From positions 496,001 to 560,000 of the forward strand of contig NZ_CP009281.1 of the NCBI RefSeq assembly GCF_000758585.1: a stretch of DNA of 64,000 nucleotides, written 5' to 3'. Below, in pieces: positions 32,274 to 42,112 of the stretch. The notes under the pieces are model-generated. The model ran no database searches and was not told where the DNA came from. It worked only from the letters and a program-made list of their open reading frames with translations. The stretch is from Paenibacillus sp. FSL R5-0345. Lineage in GTDB: Bacteria > Bacillota > Bacilli > Paenibacillales > Paenibacillaceae. The position numbers and the translations under genes were made by a program. Within the stretch, counting starts at the first letter, position 1. Every line of letters starts with the position of its first letter.

Positions 32274-32462
32274 TAAAAAATTAAATGTTTAATTTATATC
32301 TGGATTATATCAAATTTTAAAGGATTTGAATACCTTTTTTTAAACTATTATTTGACAGGATGTGACTTATTTTAGAACGGGTCAGATTCAGGGGGAATAG
32401 GACAGGGTAATGTAACGATAACACAGTACCCTAATTAATTCAGCTAAGGAGATGAGCATATA

Positions 32463-32666
32463 ATGGATAACAACGTGTTTAAAGGAAAATGGAAACAGCT
32501 CAAAGGCGAGGCCAAGAAGCAATGGGGCAAGCTTACTGATGACGATCTTGATGTGATTGATGGTGAGAAGGATAAATTGGTAGGGAAACTGCAAGAGCGT
32601 TATGGTCATTCGAAAGATGAAGCGGAAAAAGAGTATCAAAGCTGGGGACGTTCCTATCGTGATTAA
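32463..32666 (+). CDS. csbD: CsbD-family stress protein
   Basis: The 67-residue highly charged protein MDNNVFKGKWKQLKGEAKKQWGKLTDDDLDVIDGEKDKLVGKL... shows the complete CsbD motif. Members are small hydrophilic proteins of unknown activity induced by general stress (SigB in B. subtilis). A SigB promoter could not be recognised with confidence. It ends shortly before a perfect 40-nt palindrome. Confidence 0.9.
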   Translation: MDNNVFKGKWKQLKGEAKKQWGKLTDDDLDVIDGEKDKLVGKLQERYGHSKDEAEKEYQSWGRSYRD

Positions 32667-32708
32667 GTAAATTAGCTAATGCTATAAATACCTAAATATA
32701 TAATGTTA

Positions 32709-32748
32709 TAGGAAGAGCGCAAATCGTATACGATTTGCGCTCTTCCTA
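32709..32748. terminator. Perfect 40-nt palindrome downstream of csbD
   Basis: Positions 32709-32728 (TAGGAAGAGCGCAAATCGTA) are the exact reverse complement of 32729-32748. A hairpin with up to 18 bp could end the csbD transcript, although no T-run follows, so another role is possible. Confidence 0.7.
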
Positions 32749-32835
32749 TGCAACAATTAGACGAACGGAGGTTAAGCTATGGTATTATTATGAGATGAAA
32801 TCTGTAATTTATCTTGTGCTACCGGGAGCGAATCT

Positions 32836-34248
32836 ATGGGGTATCTTAAAATATTTTTCGGGAATACCGCAATTCTTATAGCCGTGGCCTATTTGGCTAA
32901 TCTGATATATAAACATACAATTTCAAATGCAACGGTAGGAATAAAGAAGGTAAGCTGGGTGATCCTGGCGATTTTTGCCGGTTGGGTCAGTACTCTTTTT
33001 GGTTATAATCTGGACGACCATGTGATCTTTGATTTGCGCTTTGTACCTCTAATTATCTCGACGCTGGCGTATCCTAGGCCTATTACTCTTGTGTTGATTG
33101 GTATAGGAACGGGACTTACAAGGTTAACCTTTGGGGTGAACGAGGCAGCGGTGGCAGGGATGATTAATTTGTTTATTTTGGGATTTATTTGCGCCGCACT
33201 TAGTTACTGGGTTAGACGTTCAACCCTCAGTATAGTGAATCAGGGTTTGATCGTTATTCTGATCATAAATCTAATGAATGCAATAAACATTATGATATTA
33301 GGCGTTATCCCAGTGGAAGAGTACATAAAAGAGATTATGCCAATTACGTTCCCTGCGGGGTTAATTCTAAGCATTTTATTTTCATTAATTATCCGTGATT
33401 TTCAACTTGGTCTCCTAAGGAATGAGCAGATCCAGCGTGCTAACGAACAGCTGTCTGCTCAGACTGAAGAATTGCATAAGAATAAGCTTGTACTTGAAGA
33501 ACGTGCTAATCAGTTAATGATGGCGTCTCAATTCAAATCGGAATTTCTCGCAAACATGTCGCATGAGCTTAGAACTCCACTGAATAGCATCATAAATTTA
33601 TCGCAATTAATTGAAGAAAATGATGATTCACTTACTGAAGAAGAAATAAAGGAGTATGCGGCCATTATCCATCGTTCGGGGGATGAATTGTTGATGATCA
33701 TCAGCGATATTCTGGATCTGTCCAAGGTGGAGGCGGGACGACTGGATATTATAAATGAAGAATTAAATGTTAGCGAGATTCCAGAGTTGCTGGCTATACA
33801 GTTCGCTGTGACGGCCAAGCAAAAAGGACTGGAATTTCATATCTCTATGGATGAGAATGTCCCTACAATGATTCATTCCGATCCACATCGAGTGCAGCAG
33901 ATTCTGCGTAACTTGCTCTCTAATGCTATTAAATTTACAAAGACAGGTTACGTATCGCTGCAAATCCACAAGCAGGAAGGTGGGGAAGGGGATACCCTTC
34001 AGCGTTGGCTTGTATTTGATGTGGAGGATAGTGGTATAGGAATCCCGCCGGAGAAGCATGACATGATCTTTGAAGCCTTTCAACAGGCAGACAGAACTAC
34101 TAACCGGAAATATGGTGGAACAGGACTAGGACTTTCTATTAGTAATGATTTGGCCAGATTGCTCGGCGGGTTCATTTCTATGGAGAGTGAGGAAGAGAAG
34201 GGAAGTACATTTTCACTTTATTTGCCCCTTGAAACGGATAGTGAGTAA
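32836..34248 (+). CDS. Sensor histidine kinase with N-terminal 5TM (LytS-like) domain
   Basis: The 470-residue kinase has about six membrane helices (1-190, including the 5TM-LYT pattern DLRFVPLIISTLAYPRP), a coiled coil (200-240) and HisKA with phospho-His in MSHELRTPLN. The HATPase domain shows LLSNAIKFT, DSGIGIPPE and GGTGLGLSIS. No response regulator gene is adjacent, so it is an orphan or hands phosphate to a sporulation-type relay. Upstream, GGAGG is followed by a four-codon frame (32779-32793), possibly a mini-leader. Confidence 0.9.
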   Translation: MGYLKIFFGNTAILIAVAYLANLIYKHTISNATVGIKKVSWVILAIFAGWVSTLFGYNLDDHVIFDLRFVPLIISTLAYPRPITLVLIGIGTGLTRLTFGVNEAAVAGMINLFILGFICAALSYWVRRSTLSIVNQGLIVILIINLMNAINIMILGVIPVEEYIKEIMPITFPAGLILSILFSLIIRDFQLGLLRNEQIQRANEQLSAQTEELHKNKLVLEERANQLMMASQFKSEFLANMSHELRTPLNSIINLSQLIEENDDSLTEEEIKEYAAIIHRSGDELLMIISDILDLSKVEAGRLDIINEELNVSEIPELLAIQFAVTAKQKGLEFHISMDENVPTMIHSDPHRVQQILRNLLSNAIKFTKTGYVSLQIHKQEGGEGDTLQRWLVFDVEDSGIGIPPEKHDMIFEAFQQADRTTNRKYGGTGLGLSISNDLARLLGGFISMESEEEKGSTFSLYLPLETDSE

Positions 34249-34343
34249 AGCTCCAATATTATTTGGTGATTTGGCGTATTGACAGTAGATTGATGCGGAG
34301 TAGAATGAAGCCAATGCCGCATCAAAGGAGTGTTACCGCCTCT

Positions 34344-35615
34344 ATGGACAACATGGAAAATAAACATCAGGTTACGGTTTCAAAACGTACTCGTAAACCC
34401 TCAGTACATCGCAGAAATCTGCGTATAGCAACATTGGAAGGTGTGCCTTCAACTATCTTTCAGGTACTGCTGCAAGGGCAGTTTCTAACAGGATTCCTTC
34501 TATATTTAGGAGCCTCCTCTAGTCAAATCGGATTTGTGCTAGCGCTTACTACATTAGTTAACGTGGCGCAGATCGGTGTAGCTTTTTTAATTCAGAAGTT
34601 GCCAAGTCGCAAATGGGCCATGGTTACTTTTATCGGTCTGCATAGGATACTTTGGGGTTCTACGGGACTGATCCCGTTTATTTTTCCTAAAGAATATTGG
34701 GTTATCGCATTTATTGCTTTATACACGACTGCTTTTATTGCCAATACCGCTGGTGGTGTGCTGTGGAGCTCAGTGATTAGCGATCTGGTTCCAGCGCGTG
34801 TACGTGGACGTTATTTTGGAATTCGCAACACGGTCCTGAATGCACTTGGAAGTTTGGTTATGTATGGCGGCGGTATTATTCTGGATCGTTATCCCGGTGG
34901 TCATGGTTTTCTGATTCTATATATTGTTGTCTGGATCTTCTCGTTATCTAATGTCGTAGTGTTCTTTTTTTATCCGGATGTGCCTTTCGAGAAATCGGAA
35001 GAGCATAAGTTTTTGCCTATGTTTAAGAAACCGCTTAAAGATACATTATTTATGAAATCAACCTTGTTTCTGGCTGCCTGGCTGTTGTTGCAGAACCTAA
35101 CGGTTCCGCTATATTCTTATGTCATGTTGCAGTTGCTTCATATTAATTATGAAACGTTGTCATTGCTTAATGTGTCCCAGACTGTGTTTATGATGGCTAG
35201 CTTCTACGTTTGGGGTAATCTAAATGCGAAATACAGCAATAAGCGACTGCTGTTTTTTACTTTGCCTATTATTGCATTGTCTTCATTGATGTGGGGACTC
35301 TTATCGGTGATGCCGATGCTGCCGGTGTTATTTGCGGCTCATATTGTTTTTGGTGTTGGTGTAGGCGGTTTCAACCAGCTGGCCTTTAATTTTATTATTG
35401 GAGACACGCCGAAAAAAGAGCGTCCGATGTATATGGCTACATATGCGGCGCTTACGGGTTTATCATCCTTTTTTGGTCCGCTTATTGGGGGGCAACTATA
35501 TGAAAGAATTGCGCACTGGCCGCAATGGACTCAAGTATACGGTATGCAGCTGGTGGTAGGGACGCTTATGATTGCGCTTGCGTTTCTGTTAGGTCGTCGT
35601 ATTCTAAAGGACTGA
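34344..35615 (+). CDS. Major facilitator superfamily transporter
   Basis: A protein of about 423 residues with twelve predicted membrane helices and an MFS-like loop (GRYFGIRNTVLNALGSL) after helix 4. Start choice is uncertain: ATG 34344 follows AAAGGAG at 34324-34330 by 13 bases, and ATG 34353 is also possible. A longer frame from 34263 lacks a ribosome-binding site. The substrate cannot be told. Confidence 0.8.
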   Translation: MDNMENKHQVTVSKRTRKPSVHRRNLRIATLEGVPSTIFQVLLQGQFLTGFLLYLGASSSQIGFVLALTTLVNVAQIGVAFLIQKLPSRKWAMVTFIGLHRILWGSTGLIPFIFPKEYWVIAFIALYTTAFIANTAGGVLWSSVISDLVPARVRGRYFGIRNTVLNALGSLVMYGGGIILDRYPGGHGFLILYIVVWIFSLSNVVVFFFYPDVPFEKSEEHKFLPMFKKPLKDTLFMKSTLFLAAWLLLQNLTVPLYSYVMLQLLHINYETLSLLNVSQTVFMMASFYVWGNLNAKYSNKRLLFFTLPIIALSSLMWGLLSVMPMLPVLFAAHIVFGVGVGGFNQLAFNFIIGDTPKKERPMYMATYAALTGLSSFFGPLIGGQLYERIAHWPQWTQVYGMQLVVGTLMIALAFLLGRRILKD

Positions 35616-35639
35616 ATAAGAAGTAAAGGGGGTTATTCC

Positions 35640-36305
35640 TTGTTAAGGATAGCAATGGTATTAGGCGCCACCGGATTGGTAGGCAAAGCGGTTACGGAGG
35701 AATTGTTAAATCGCGATGGTTGGGAAGAAGTGAGGGTGCTTGTACGGACACCGTTGGCCATAGAACATCCCAAGCTTAAGCAAATCGTTGTAGATTGGGA
35801 AAACCTAAGGAACTATACAGAATCGTTCGACGGGGTACATTCTATCTTCTGTTGTTTAGGGACCACGATAAAGAAGGCGGGTTCACAAGAAAAATTTGAA
35901 CGAGTCGATCTACATTATCCGCTTGATGCTGCAGCCATAGCGAGAGAACAGGGTATTAAACAGTTTTTGGTTGTCTCTTCGATAGGAGCAAATGCGAAAT
36001 CGCGTAATTTCTACAGTCGGACTAAGGGAAGGGCGGAAGAAGGGTTAACCGCTATTGGATTTCAAGGCTTGCATATATTTCGTCCTTCCTTGTTATTGGG
36101 CCAACGTGAAGAATTCAGATTAGGAGAAAGAGTCGGAGCTGGATTGATGAAAGTGCTGGATCCCGTAATGGTGGGCAAAGCAGCTCAATATCGTGCCATA
36201 CCTGGCACTACAGTAGCAAGAGCTATGGTGAACATTGCTTCTGCAGATACCCATGGATTACATATTTATATGAATGAAGTAATTCATGTGATTGGGAAAC
36301 GCTAA
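35640..36305 (+). CDS. NAD(P)-binding oxidoreductase (atypical SDR, HTATIP2/YwnB-like)
   Basis: A 221-residue Rossmann protein with the NADP-binding GATGLVG at residues 9-15, followed by VVSSIGANAKSRNFYSRTKGRAEE with the Tyr/Lys-type region of atypical short-chain dehydrogenases. TTG 35640 is the start, after AAAGGGGG. The reaction is unknown; it follows the MFS gene by 24 bp. Confidence 0.8.
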   Translation: MLRIAMVLGATGLVGKAVTEELLNRDGWEEVRVLVRTPLAIEHPKLKQIVVDWENLRNYTESFDGVHSIFCCLGTTIKKAGSQEKFERVDLHYPLDAAAIAREQGIKQFLVVSSIGANAKSRNFYSRTKGRAEEGLTAIGFQGLHIFRPSLLLGQREEFRLGERVGAGLMKVLDPVMVGKAAQYRAIPGTTVARAMVNIASADTHGLHIYMNEVIHVIGKR

Positions 36306-36398
36306 GCTCTCAGGGGCTCTAATAAATTTGCATTAAGATGAGAACAGGACTTACAATGAACAATAAATGATCAGCGCATAATGGAAAGGGGTAGTAAA

Positions 36399-36779
36399 AT
36401 GAGCAAAAAACAAGTAGCTACAACAAAAGCACCCGGAGCAATTGGTCCTTATAGTCAGGCCATCACCACGGGTAGCTGGGTATACACTTCTGGACAACTT
36501 GGTCTGAATCCGGAAACGGGAAATTTGGCGGAGGGCGTACAAGAACAAGCGCGTCAAGCGCTTAGCAATGTACAAGCCATTCTTGAAGAAGCTGGTGCAA
36601 CGCTGGACCATGTAGTAAAGACAACTGTTTTCTTAAAGGATATGAATGATTTCGCGGCTGTTAATGAGGTGTATAGCACCTTCTTTAAAGAACCTTATCC
36701 TGCCCGCAGTGCCATTGAAGTTGCGCGTCTGCCTAAAGACGGACTTGTTGAGATTGAAGCGGTAGCTCGGAAGAAATAA
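36399..36779 (+). CDS. ridA: RidA-family enamine/imine deaminase
   Basis: The 126-residue protein has the family opening TTKAPGAIGPYSQAITTGSWVYTSGQLG and the signature NDFAAVNEVYSTFF...PARSAIEVARLPKDGLVEIEAVA. The arginine in PARSA and the C-terminal glutamate complete the active site. RidA hydrolyses reactive enamines and imines released by PLP enzymes such as threonine dehydratase. ATG 36399 is used because AAAGGGG lies just upstream. Confidence 0.95.
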   Translation: MSKKQVATTKAPGAIGPYSQAITTGSWVYTSGQLGLNPETGNLAEGVQEQARQALSNVQAILEEAGATLDHVVKTTVFLKDMNDFAAVNEVYSTFFKEPYPARSAIEVARLPKDGLVEIEAVARKK

Positions 36780-36813
36780 GACGTTATCTTTTTGCACTTT
36801 TATTATTTTACAA

Positions 36814-36850
36814 AATGGCAGGCTAAGGTGGATAACCCTAGTCTGCCATT
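36814..36850. terminator. Terminator between ridA and the TspO-like gene
   Basis: AATGGCAG (36814-36821) pairs with CTGCCATT (36843-36850), extended inward by CTA/TAG and GG/CC. It serves two converging genes. Confidence 0.75.
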
Positions 36851-36862
36851 GTTATATTAGGA

Positions 36863-37648
36863 TCAGTAACTTCTGTATCTGTTATACCTATTACGACGCG
36901 GTGTAAGCAGTAGCCAGATGCTGTAAAGCAGCAGGAGCCCTGCTGTAATCAGGCCAGTGATATAGACATTGCTGGCCTCTTTTTGTTCCAAGGCAATCGC
37001 GATGAAAGCCCATACGAATACGAGTGGATAGATGCTATCTCGGTAAGGATAGCTGACCACAACCGCAAGCAGAGTCCCCACGCAGAGCATGATAACGGCC
37101 CAAGTGCTACCGCTAAGGCCCCAACCTTCCCAATGATTCTTCTCCAGAACAACGCTGACGTTCACGATAGTGGCCACAGAGATCCAGCCAAGGTATATAC
37201 TGAAGGGTAACTTCACCAGCCAATTCTCGCCTGAAGTAGGATTTGCGATCAGGCGTGTTTTTCGATAAATGACAATCAGTGTGATTAACATGAGCACCAT
37301 AGCGACCAGAGAGAGCTCAATGTATAAATATTGCCAGAGGAAGAGCCAGCTCATATTAAAAATACAGCTCAGAACAAACCATATACCAATGGCTTGTATA
37401 GAATCCCGAGTGCTTGTATTTGGTCGGAATTGATAAATGACGAAGCCGGCTAAGAGTAGATAAATTAGTGACCAGATGGAGAAAGCGTAACCAGCAGGGG
37501 TCAAGTAGGTATGATATTTGTCGGAAATTTCACCGGTGCTGTTTCCGCCTAATGGCAAGGTCACTGAGAGTACATTGACAATGATCACACCTAGGAAGAA
37601 CAGAAGATTCCACCATTTATAAGGATTATAACGTCTCAAAGAATTCAC
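36863..37648 (-). CDS. TspO/MBR-related tryptophan-rich membrane protein
   Basis: The 261-residue protein has about seven membrane helices and many tryptophans. It starts NPYKWWNLLFFLGVIIVNVLS and has TPAGYAFSIWSLIYLLL and SWLFLWQ segments like those of TspO-related tryptophan-rich sensory proteins. It is longer than classic TspO (about 160 residues), so the relation is by family pattern only. Ligand unknown. Confidence 0.55.
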   Translation of the reverse strand: MNSLRRYNPYKWWNLLFFLGVIIVNVLSVTLPLGGNSTGEISDKYHTYLTPAGYAFSIWSLIYLLLAGFVIYQFRPNTSTRDSIQAIGIWFVLSCIFNMSWLFLWQYLYIELSLVAMVLMLITLIVIYRKTRLIANPTSGENWLVKLPFSIYLGWISVATIVNVSVVLEKNHWEGWGLSGSTWAVIMLCVGTLLAVVVSYPYRDSIYPLVFVWAFIAIALEQKEASNVYITGLITAGLLLLYSIWLLLTPRRNRYNRYRSY

Positions 37649-38139
37649 TCCCTAGCTTTTTTTTAATAGGGTAATACCTACTTAAAATATACCCGCTTTC
37701 AGCACAATTAAGACTATAAATAGAAAATAAATGACTTGTGAGTCACAATATTCATGGATAGCATGGTAGTGGTGCAGGGTATTTTACGATAGTGACTAGA
37801 ACATTGATTGAAAATATGCTGAATTGAATCAAATTTATGGGTGTTTCTATGTACTTCAACTTTATTTGCATAAAAATCTGCAGAAAAAATGCAGAAACGT
37901 TTTTAAATCAGCGCTTTTTCGTATAAGATGAAGAGATGAAGATTCAAGAGCAGATTAGTTTTATCCTAGTTCTTTATCCTTATATTTCTTACAGGAGCGT
38001 ATCTCATCTCTAAACGGATGGAGAAACTACTTCTACTTGTATAGCTTCAAAATTTATTTCTCGCGGAAAAGGTTGCAGTTACCACCAAATGGTGGCGACT
38101 GGTTCTTTTTTTGCTTGCTTAAAAGACAGGAGATCACCG
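37649..38139. other. Long leader/intergenic region before the SNF2 helicase gene
   Basis: About 490 bp without a supported gene. A CCACC/GGTGG stem followed by a T-run at about 38080-38112, just before the helicase start, may be an attenuator. CTGCAGAAA is directly repeated at about 37882-37905. Nothing else is recognised. Confidence 0.45.
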
Positions 38140-41100
38140 ATGACTAAGCACCTTTATGCAATATGGTTGGGGGATGTGTTATTTTGCTTCTCTGGCGAAA
38201 CTTCGGAGCCTAAGGTTGACGCTTGGACCCGAGTGGTGAAGCGGCTGGAGCTGCAGGGAGGAGTGCGCCCCTTTGCGAGTGCTGCTCTGCGGTTGGCAGA
38301 AGTGAAATATCCGGCTCCTCCTGTAGAGGGAAAGCCAGCACGACGTGGATTGCCCGGGCGGACATTCGAAGGGCTTGCCTTAGTCCCTAGCGATGCATTT
38401 GAACTACTTCTGGCATGGGATGAGACGTTGTGCCGAGATCAGGGAGTGGAGCCTGGCGGCGAATTGCGCTATTGGGCAGCGGCAGCCCGCTTTGCGCTGG
38501 AGCTGATGGGTACTGGGGGAGTTACGCCAGGAGCCTTGCCACCGCGTCCGGTAGGTTCGCGTCGACGTGGTGGTGAACAGGCAGCAACAGTCTGCTGGTC
38601 TCCGGCTTTTCGAAAGCAGGAGGATAAGGAGATCTTTCTGCAGCTGGCAGCATCCATGCCGGTGTTGGCTCTAGGGACGCATATCGCTGAGGCGGGGGAT
38701 TTATCCTCGCGGGAAGAGGCTGGCGCCTATGTGTTGTACTCCTTTATGCAGGCAGTAATGACTGCAGAGATAAAGAAAGTGATTGCGGGCATTGAAAGTG
38801 AACTTACACCTTACAAAGCCAACTATCGCCGCGGTTATTCCCCTTTAACGGAGTTATGGTGGAATAGCCTTCTTACAGGAAGCAGGGATATACCTGTTCA
38901 GGGAACTCAAGCAGAGGTGACAGATCTTCTGGCTACCGTGAATGAGACCGCTGGAAGTGATGTGCCGCAATCTGAACCTGAAGAAGCGCGGAGCGGTCAG
39001 CTGGGTCTTGGGCTACGTCTCGAGCCACCTGGAGATAATGACGAAATCTGGCGGTTAACCTTCTGGGCAGAGAACAAGGAAGAGGGCGAATTCTGGATTC
39101 CGGCGAAATCCATCTGGAGCAGTAAGGAGCGAGAGTTTACGTTATGGGGCAAACGCTATCGCAATATACAGCAGCAGCTTCTTATAGCGCTGGGGCGAGC
39201 AGCAAGAATCTCTCCTGATATTCAGCGCGCTCTTGATAAGCCTGCACCCACGGGAGCGGATTTGGAACCAGAGCGTCTTTATTTCTTTTTGAAGGAGACG
39301 GTGCAGCAGCTGCGTGAGCGGGGAATAACCGTGCAGATGCCATCGCGCTGGAGCCGTGAGGGACGCCGCCGGATTGGCATGAAGATGAAAATGCAGCCGA
39401 ATGTTAGTGGAATTGATAGTCCTGCACCTGTGGCTCTTGGGATGGAAGAGTTGATTTCATTCCGCATTGAAGCTTCACTTGGGGAGAGTACAATCAGCGA
39501 AGAAGAATTGAACGCATTAGTGGAAGCTGGCGTACCTTTTGTACGTTTCCGCGGGGAATGGATTGAAGTAGACCCTAAAGAAATTCGCCAGGTTCTTAGA
39601 TATATGAAACGCCACGAAAATGGGGAAATGACCGCAGCCGATTGGATGCGGCTAGAGGCTGAGGATGGCGATGAGCGACTCTGGAAAGGGATGTCGGTCA
39701 CGGGGATGGAAACATCCGGGCTATTGTCATCGCTGATGCGGGGAGACATTTTGCGTAATCTTCCGGTCCGCCCGGTGCCTGAAGGTCTGCATGGAACGCT
39801 AAGACCTTATCAGGAGCGCGGTTATCAGTGGCTTTCAGTCCTTAGTGGTCTGGGCTTTGGAGTGTGTCTGGCTGATGACATGGGTCTCGGGAAGACGGTG
39901 CAGGTCATCACCTGCCTGCTGGATCGGGCATTAAGTGCTCCACCTGAAGAGAAGCAGGAGCCTGTGCTGATTCTATGTCCAACATCACTTCTGGGGAACT
40001 GGCAACGGGAATTACAGCGCTTTGCACCTTCGCTCAAGGTTCACATTCATCATGGTGGACGCCGTGTGCGGGGGGACAGCTTTTTAGAACTGGCTGCCAG
40101 TCATGATATCGTATTGACGACCTATCACTTAGCGGGCCGTGATAGTGAGGATTTAGCGAATGTTCACTGGTCCACTGTGGTGCTGGATGAAGCCCAGTAT
40201 ATTAAGAATCATCGGACGAAACAGGCACAAAGTGTGATGAAGCTATCAGCGCCGCATCGCATAGCTATGACAGGGACTCCGGTAGAGAACAGACTAGGGG
40301 AATTATGGTCTATTTTTCACTTTTTAAATCCGGGCTATTTAGGGACCTACCATTCCTTCCGGCAGCGTTATGTGTCTGGTGAGGGGGGAGAACGACTGCG
40401 GGAATTGCATCGTTTGGTGTCCCCATTCTTGTTACGGCGCTTAAAGAGTGATCCGGATATCTCTAAAGATTTACCGGAGAAGCTGGAGCTGAAGTCTTAT
40501 TGTCCGCTGACGGAGACACAGGCAGCCCTGTATCAGGGTGTTGTGGATGAAATGCTTGGCGTAATTGGAGAGAGCAGTGGGATGGCTCGCAGAGGACTCG
40601 TATTGTCTTCTCTGACGAAGTTGAAGCAGATTTGTAATCATCCACAGCTCTTCCGCAAAGAAGAAGGGCGGGGTCCGCGAAATGAACATTCCGGTAAAAT
40701 GGAGGTCATGTTCGAGATTCTGGACAGCATTGCGGAAGTCGGAGAATCTGCGTTGATTTTTACTCAATATGTAGCAATGGGTGAGCTCTTGGTTAGCAAG
40801 CTGACTAAACGTTATGGAACGGCACCATTGTTCTTGCACGGCGGAATTCCAAAACGAGAGCGCGACGAGATGGTCCATGATTTTCAAGAGGGGAAAGGTC
40901 CATCCTTCTTCGTACTTTCGCTTAAAGCGGGTGGCGTAGGGCTGAACCTTACAAGGGCTAACCATGTTATCCATTACGACCGTTGGTGGAATCCGGCAGT
41001 TGAGAATCAGGCGACAGACCGGGCGTTCCGGATTGGTCAGGATAAAAATGTTCAAGTGCATAAGCTGATTTGCCAAGGTACGTTGGAAGAACGCATTGAT

Positions 41101-41226
41101 GAATTGATTGAACGTAAGAAAAATCTTTCCGAGCAAGTTGTAGGCTCTGGCGAAACATGGTTGACTGAGATGTCTAATCATGAGCTGAAGGAGCTTATTG
41201 AATTGCAGGATCAGGACTGGATGTAA
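38140..41226 (+). CDS. SNF2-family DEAD/DEAH helicase-like ATPase
   Basis: A 1028-residue protein with a bacterial SNF2-associated N-terminal region (1-540) and a double RecA core. Motif I is DDMGLGKTVQ near 580, motif II LDEAQYIKN near 683, motif III MTGTPVENRLGELWS, motif V LKAGGVGLNLTRAN and motif VI QATDRAFRIGQ. Such ATPases translocate on duplex DNA and remodel protein-DNA complexes; in Bacillales the physiological role is unclear. ATG 38140 follows ACAGGAGAT. The next gene, 32 bp downstream, is probably co-transcribed. Confidence 0.9.
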   Translation: MTKHLYAIWLGDVLFCFSGETSEPKVDAWTRVVKRLELQGGVRPFASAALRLAEVKYPAPPVEGKPARRGLPGRTFEGLALVPSDAFELLLAWDETLCRDQGVEPGGELRYWAAAARFALELMGTGGVTPGALPPRPVGSRRRGGEQAATVCWSPAFRKQEDKEIFLQLAASMPVLALGTHIAEAGDLSSREEAGAYVLYSFMQAVMTAEIKKVIAGIESELTPYKANYRRGYSPLTELWWNSLLTGSRDIPVQGTQAEVTDLLATVNETAGSDVPQSEPEEARSGQLGLGLRLEPPGDNDEIWRLTFWAENKEEGEFWIPAKSIWSSKEREFTLWGKRYRNIQQQLLIALGRAARISPDIQRALDKPAPTGADLEPERLYFFLKETVQQLRERGITVQMPSRWSREGRRRIGMKMKMQPNVSGIDSPAPVALGMEELISFRIEASLGESTISEEELNALVEAGVPFVRFRGEWIEVDPKEIRQVLRYMKRHENGEMTAADWMRLEAEDGDERLWKGMSVTGMETSGLLSSLMRGDILRNLPVRPVPEGLHGTLRPYQERGYQWLSVLSGLGFGVCLADDMGLGKTVQVITCLLDRALSAPPEEKQEPVLILCPTSLLGNWQRELQRFAPSLKVHIHHGGRRVRGDSFLELAASHDIVLTTYHLAGRDSEDLANVHWSTVVLDEAQYIKNHRTKQAQSVMKLSAPHRIAMTGTPVENRLGELWSIFHFLNPGYLGTYHSFRQRYVSGEGGERLRELHRLVSPFLLRRLKSDPDISKDLPEKLELKSYCPLTETQAALYQGVVDEMLGVIGESSGMARRGLVLSSLTKLKQICNHPQLFRKEEGRGPRNEHSGKMEVMFEILDSIAEVGESALIFTQYVAMGELLVSKLTKRYGTAPLFLHGGIPKRERDEMVHDFQEGKGPSFFVLSLKAGGVGLNLTRANHVIHYDRWWNPAVENQATDRAFRIGQDKNVQVHKLICQGTLEERIDELIERKKNLSEQVVGSGETWLTEMSNHELKELIELQDQDWM

Positions 41227-41258
41227 GATAGATATGAGTTTTACGGAGGGATCAAACA

Positions 41259-42062
41259 ATGAGTGAACGGTTAGAGATGCGGCTGGAAGTTGTGCCTGGA
41301 TTAGTGAAAGCAGCATGGACGGTGCTACCTGGGAAAGTGACGGGAGGCTCACGGTCAAAAGGTGAATCGAATACCGGCGCTCCTGCTCAGGAACAACAAG
41401 CAAATCAACCTCTCTCTCTGAAGGTTCCGGTATGGCATGCTTCCCGAAGAAAAGAAATATTGCGAAGTCTGGCACTAAGTCCAGGAGAAGTATTTGCCTT
41501 GCTGCAAGGGCGTTTGACGGGTGAGCTGGCTGAACTTGAGCTTTTGCCTACAGATAGAGAGCTGGAGCAAGCCCTTTTTGAGGGTGAGGAAGTGGAGCAT
41601 AAGGCGGAGACGCTGAGGCTTATTAAAGAACGTCTTGCTGAAGAGCCGTTACTGGCGCTTTCGCTGAGAGGGTTTACTAAAGGAGAGCTCTTGGACGGGA
41701 TTTTTGCCCTTTGGGCTGAAGGGGATATTTCCAGCGACGAAGCTGAAACAGAGGAAGAAGAAGTCTCGGTTAGTGATCTTTCTACGGAATTGGCTCGGCT
41801 TGAACGTAAGGGGCCGGCTATTTCCTCTGGAGAATGGCTGGCAGAAGCGGCTGCTGAAGGTTCGCTACATCAGCCTGGGCCACAGTTCCATGAGATTGCA
41901 GCTAGACCGTTTCCTTCGCCGATAGTTGTAGCTGAAGTTACAGAAGACTGGGGAACGTTGCTACCGCAGACACCTAAAGCCATTGAGGGATTAACTTTGA
42001 TTATGCAGCGGGTTGCAGAAGCGTCTGCACGACGGGCCAATAAGGGTCTGATTAAGAAGTAG
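41259..42062 (+). CDS. Hypothetical protein linked to the SNF2 helicase
   Basis: I do not recognise a domain. The 267-residue product is acidic and Glu/Leu/Ala-rich, with a low-complexity linker (about 30-55), a middle portion rich in helices (RKEILRSLALSPGEVFALLQGRL) and an acidic stretch (SSDEAETEEEEV). It has no signal peptide or membrane helix. ATG 41259 follows ACGGAGG. The tight spacing suggests a helicase partner, but this is inference. Confidence 0.7.
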   Translation: MSERLEMRLEVVPGLVKAAWTVLPGKVTGGSRSKGESNTGAPAQEQQANQPLSLKVPVWHASRRKEILRSLALSPGEVFALLQGRLTGELAELELLPTDRELEQALFEGEEVEHKAETLRLIKERLAEEPLLALSLRGFTKGELLDGIFALWAEGDISSDEAETEEEEVSVSDLSTELARLERKGPAISSGEWLAEAAAEGSLHQPGPQFHEIAARPFPSPIVVAEVTEDWGTLLPQTPKAIEGLTLIMQRVAEASARRANKGLIKK

Positions 42063-42071
42063 CTGGACATA

Positions 42072-42106
42072 CGAAAGCCGCATCTCTGATGAGAATGCGG
42101 CTTTTA
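42072..42106. terminator. Bidirectional terminator
   Basis: AAAGCCGCAT (42074-42083) pairs with ATGCGGCTTT (42095-42104) between converging genes. Confidence 0.85.
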
Positions 42107-42112
42107 ATTATT

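Noticed and set aside
40471..41475. 334-codon minus-strand frame opposite the helicase and its downstream gene
   Set aside because: Spans two convincing sense genes and their junction; no motif or ribosome-binding site.
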